This document shows positions 61,598-64,000 of a DNA stretch of 64,000 bases, in pieces; the first letter of the stretch is position 1; each line of letters opens with the position of its first letter. The notes beneath the pieces are model-generated. The model saw only the letters and a list, made by a program, of their open reading frames with translations, had not been told where the DNA came from and did no database searches. Made by a program: the position numbers and the translations under genes. This DNA comes from NCEH01 sp040049195 (lineage in GTDB: Bacteria > Pseudomonadota > Alphaproteobacteria > Rhizobiales > Xanthobacteraceae), in assembly GCF_040049195.1 (NCBI RefSeq), contig NZ_JBDZDL010000002.1. The stretch is one strand, 5' to 3'.

Positions 61598-62218
61598 ATG
61601 ACCTTGCAACCCACCCTTCCGGCGCTCGCCAAGGTGCTGCGCCACGCCGAAGCCCTCTCGCGAGGTGCGGTGTGGTTCGGCGGCGCGCTCACCATCGCCA
61701 GCGTGCTGCTGATTTCCTTCGACGTGCTGTGCCGCAAGTTCATCGGCTGGACCACCGGCGGCGCGGACGAGTTATCCAGCTACGCCTTCGCCATCAGCAC
61801 GTCCTGGTCACTCGCCTTCGCGACGCTCCAGCGCGCCAATGTGCGCGTCGACGTGCTCTACCAATACATGCCGGTGCGCGTCGCGGCGGTGCTCGACTGG
61901 CTGTCCCTGGTGGCGCTGGGCACATTCATGGCCGTGCTGACCTATTACGCCTACGACGTGGTGGGAACCTCCATCGCCCAGGGCTCGCACGCCAACACGC
62001 CGCTGGCCACGCCCTTGTCCATTCCCCAGGGCCTCTGGTTCCTCGGGCTGCTCTTCATGTGCGTGATCCTCGCCATGATGCTGCTGCGCGCCTCGGTGGC
62101 GCTCGTCACGGGTGACATCGCGACGGTGACCTCCATCGCCGGCGTGCGCTCCACGCAGGAAGAAGCCGAGGAAGAAGCCGCCGCAGGTGTGCGCATGGTG
62201 AAGGGAGACGTGGCATGA
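61598..62218 (+). CDS. TRAP transporter small permease (DctQ family)
   Basis: A 206-residue protein with four membrane helices. WFGGALTIASVLLISFDVLCRKFIGWTTGGADELSSYAFAISTSWSLAFA is the usual DctQ start (D-V-x-x-R, then the ELS/ELSSY motif). The tail is Glu-rich and cytosolic (EEAEEEAAAG). It ends in an ATGA overlap with DctM. A 64-nt spacer after DctP is normal for TRAP operons. Confidence 0.91.
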   Translation: MTLQPTLPALAKVLRHAEALSRGAVWFGGALTIASVLLISFDVLCRKFIGWTTGGADELSSYAFAISTSWSLAFATLQRANVRVDVLYQYMPVRVAAVLDWLSLVALGTFMAVLTYYAYDVVGTSIAQGSHANTPLATPLSIPQGLWFLGLLFMCVILAMMLLRASVALVTGDIATVTSIAGVRSTQEEAEEEAAAGVRMVKGDVA

Positions 62219-63498
62219 TCGCGACCACCATCGTCCTGCTGCTGGTCCTGATCGGCCTGTCCATTCCCGTGGGCGCCGCCCTCGGGGTGCTCGGGCTCAT
62301 CCTCGACCCGCTCTACTCCATGCTGCCGCTCTCGCGCGCCATGGGTGAGCTGGCCTGGAGCACCAACAACGAATTCCTCCTGGTCGCCATTCCGCTGTTC
62401 ATCCTGCTGGGCGAAGTGCTGCTGCGGGCGGGTTTCGCGGAGCGCATGTACGGCGCCATGAGCCTCTGGCTCTCCTGGCTGCCGGGCGGGCTGATGCACG
62501 CCAATATCGGCGCCTCGGCGCTGTTTGCGGCCACATCCGGATCCAGCGTCGCCACGGCGGCGACGGTGGGCACGGTGTCGATTCCGCAGATCAAGCGCTA
62601 TGGCTATAACGAGCCGCTGTTCCTCGGCTCGCTCGCGGCGGGTGGAACGCTGGGCATCCTGATCCCGCCCTCCATCAACCTCGTCATCTATGGCGTGCTC
62701 ACCAACGCCTCGGTGCCGAAGCTCTATCTCGCCGGCATCATCCCGGGCCTGCTGCTGGCGGGCCTGTTCATGCTCACCATCATCATCGCCTGCATCGTCA
62801 AGCCCCAATGGGGCGGGCACAAGATCAAGGCGACCTGGGGTGAGCGGATGCGCAGCCTGGTGCATCTCGCGCCGCCGCTCGGCATCTTCCTGCTGGTGGT
62901 CGGCTCGATCTATGCCGGGCTGGCGACGCCCACGGAGGCGGCGGCCCTCGGCGTGCTGGGCGCGCTGATCCTCGCCGCCTGGTTCCGCCGCCTGACGCTC
63001 ACCATGCTGCGTGAGGCGGTGGAAGGCACCATGAAGGCGACGGCGATGATCATGCTGATCATCATCGCGGCCAGCTTCCTCAACTTCGTCATGTCGGCGA
63101 CCGGCATCACCGACGCCATCACGAATTCCATCTCCGGGCTCGGGATTTCCGCGACGGCGATGCTGATCGTGATCGTGATTTTCTATCTGATCCTCGGCTG
63201 CTTCATGGAGACGCTCTCCATGATGATCACCACCATCCCGATCGTGGCGCCGATCATGTTCCAGCTCGGCTACGATCCAATCTGGCTCGGCATCCTGATC
63301 ATCATCCTGGTGGAAGCGGCGCTCATCACCCCGCCCGTGGGCCTCAACCTGTTCGTGGTGCAGAGCCTGCGCAAGAGCGGGTCGATGGGGGCCGTGATCG
63401 TCGGTTCCATGCCGTTCGTCTTGGCCATGGCGGTGCTGCTGGTGCTGATCTCCATCTTTCCGGGCCTCGCCCTTTATCTGCCGCGCGTCTTCTCCTGA
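62215..63498 (+). CDS. TRAP transporter large permease (DctM family)
   Basis: A 427-residue, about 12-helix protein. LLRAGFAERMYGAMSLWLSWLPGGLMHANIGASALFAATSGSSVATAATVGTVSIPQ is the DctM signature, with LAAGGTLGILIPPSINLVIYG and ILVEAALITPPVGLNLFVVQ in the second half. It is the Na+-coupled transport subunit. It overlaps DctQ by 4 nt and is followed 38 nt later by the DUF2848 gene. Confidence 0.94.
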   Translation: MIATTIVLLLVLIGLSIPVGAALGVLGLILDPLYSMLPLSRAMGELAWSTNNEFLLVAIPLFILLGEVLLRAGFAERMYGAMSLWLSWLPGGLMHANIGASALFAATSGSSVATAATVGTVSIPQIKRYGYNEPLFLGSLAAGGTLGILIPPSINLVIYGVLTNASVPKLYLAGIIPGLLLAGLFMLTIIIACIVKPQWGGHKIKATWGERMRSLVHLAPPLGIFLLVVGSIYAGLATPTEAAALGVLGALILAAWFRRLTLTMLREAVEGTMKATAMIMLIIIAASFLNFVMSATGITDAITNSISGLGISATAMLIVIVIFYLILGCFMETLSMMITTIPIVAPIMFQLGYDPIWLGILIIILVEAALITPPVGLNLFVVQSLRKSGSMGAVIVGSMPFVLAMAVLLVLISIFPGLALYLPRVFS

Positions 63499-63536
63499 GG
63501 CGCGGCTTTCCCCCTGGTTCTTCTTCGCAGGTTGTC

Positions 63537-64000
63537 ATGGAATTGAATTTCAACGTCGATGCCGAAGGCGCCGCGCGGGCGCTCAAGGTCAATCTCACCG
63601 ATCTCGTCGTCGCCGGCTGGGCCGGGCGCGACATGGCCGCCATCGAGCACCATATCGAGGAACTGTACGCCATCGGCGTGCCGCGCCCGAGCGCCGTGCC
63701 GCTCTATTATCGCGCTGCCGAGAACCTCATGACCCAGGCCGACCGCATCCAGGTGCTGGGCGCGGAAACCTCGGGCGAGGTGGAGACCTTCGTGTTTTCC
63801 GCCGAGGGCGAGATGTATGTCAGCCTGTCCTCGGATCATACCGACCGCAAGCTGGAGACGCAGAGCGTCGCGCTCTCCAAGCAGATCTGCGCCAAGCCCA
63901 TCGCCCGCACCGCCTGGCGCTTCGCCGACGTCGCCGGCCATTGGGACGAGATGATCATCCGCGCCTTCATCGAGGAAGGCGGCACGCGCGTGCTCTATCA
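63537..64000 (+). CDS. DUF2848 family protein, N-terminal part (cut by window end)
   Basis: About 154 residues are visible. The segments VAGWAGRDMAAIEHHIEELYAIGVPRPSAVPLYYRAA, IQVLGAETSGEVETFVF and VSLSSDHTDRKLETQSVALSKQICAKPIARTAW match DUF2848, a fumarylacetoacetate-hydrolase-like family of unknown reaction. It sits directly behind the TRAP genes in the same direction and is probably a catabolic enzyme of the cluster. ATG 63537 is the first start after DctM; the ribosome binding site is unclear. Confidence 0.85.
   Translation, partial: MELNFNVDAEGAARALKVNLTDLVVAGWAGRDMAAIEHHIEELYAIGVPRPSAVPLYYRAAENLMTQADRIQVLGAETSGEVETFVFSAEGEMYVSLSSDHTDRKLETQSVALSKQICAKPIARTAWRFADVAGHWDEMIIRAFIEEGGTRVLY

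Overview
The window is a contiguous piece of a high-GC alphaproteobacterial chromosome. chpT (the CckA-CtrA phosphotransferase), the DUF2865 and EipA/DUF1134 envelope families, a DUF2778 (Tlde1-like) protein and a MutL with an endonuclease motif together point to Hyphomicrobiales (Rhizobiales). The many transport and catabolic operons and the B12-dependent reductase would suit Xanthobacteraceae, but the family-level placement is inference. No rRNA, tRNA, CRISPR array, insertion sequence, integrase or phage gene was seen.

Layout. 1-15.3 kb is mostly housekeeping: envelope proteins (DUF2865, a coiled-coil membrane protein, EipA), chpT, single-gene oxidoreductases, MarC, the queE-queD pair for queuosine precursor synthesis, a ring-cleaving VOC dioxygenase, mutL, and nrdJ behind a leader with DnaA-like and NrdR-like boxes. 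15.3-22.5 kb has a LysR regulator divergent from a tightly overlapped seven-gene operon: a taurine/sulfonate/NMT1-type ABC importer, an AspA/AstE-type deacylase, an Ldh2-family 2-hydroxyacid dehydrogenase and a UxaA-family lyase split into two subunits. 22.5-25.2 kb is a ZntA-type metal exporter divergent from its MerR regulator across a textbook 19-bp-spacer promoter.

25.3-38.3 kb is a second catabolic block. An Ldh2 dehydrogenase is divergent, across a 677-nt and partly extremely AT-rich intergenic region, from a PotABCD-like importer, a HyuA/HyuB hydantoinase-oxoprolinase pair, a class V aminotransferase, an IclR regulator and an MFS carrier. 38.4-43.4 kb has a YciI-like protein, a marR-emrA-emrB efflux operon with a perfect 18-bp operator palindrome, and L-threonine aldolase.

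43.5-55.3 kb is a sulfur-scavenging island: three SsuABC-type importers, one orphan SsuA paralog, an SsuD/SfnG-like LLM monooxygenase and a DszC/SfnB-like flavoprotein. All three promoter regions share an AT-rich motif, TTAAAT-N6-ATTTAA, which suggests one sulfur-starvation regulon. 55.4-57.6 kb has a PAS-GGEEF cyclase and a DUF2778 L,D-transpeptidase-like protein.

58.1-64.0 kb is a third catabolic cluster: a LysR regulator, a palindromic T-N11-A site, an M24-family hydrolase with an altered metal site, a complete TRAP transporter, and a DUF2848 (FAH-like) protein cut by the window edge.

The best candidates for undescribed biology are the split-UxaA/deacylase/dehydrogenase operon, the M24-TRAP-DUF2848 cluster, and the shared motif over the sulfur island. 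Substrates are inferred from family membership only.
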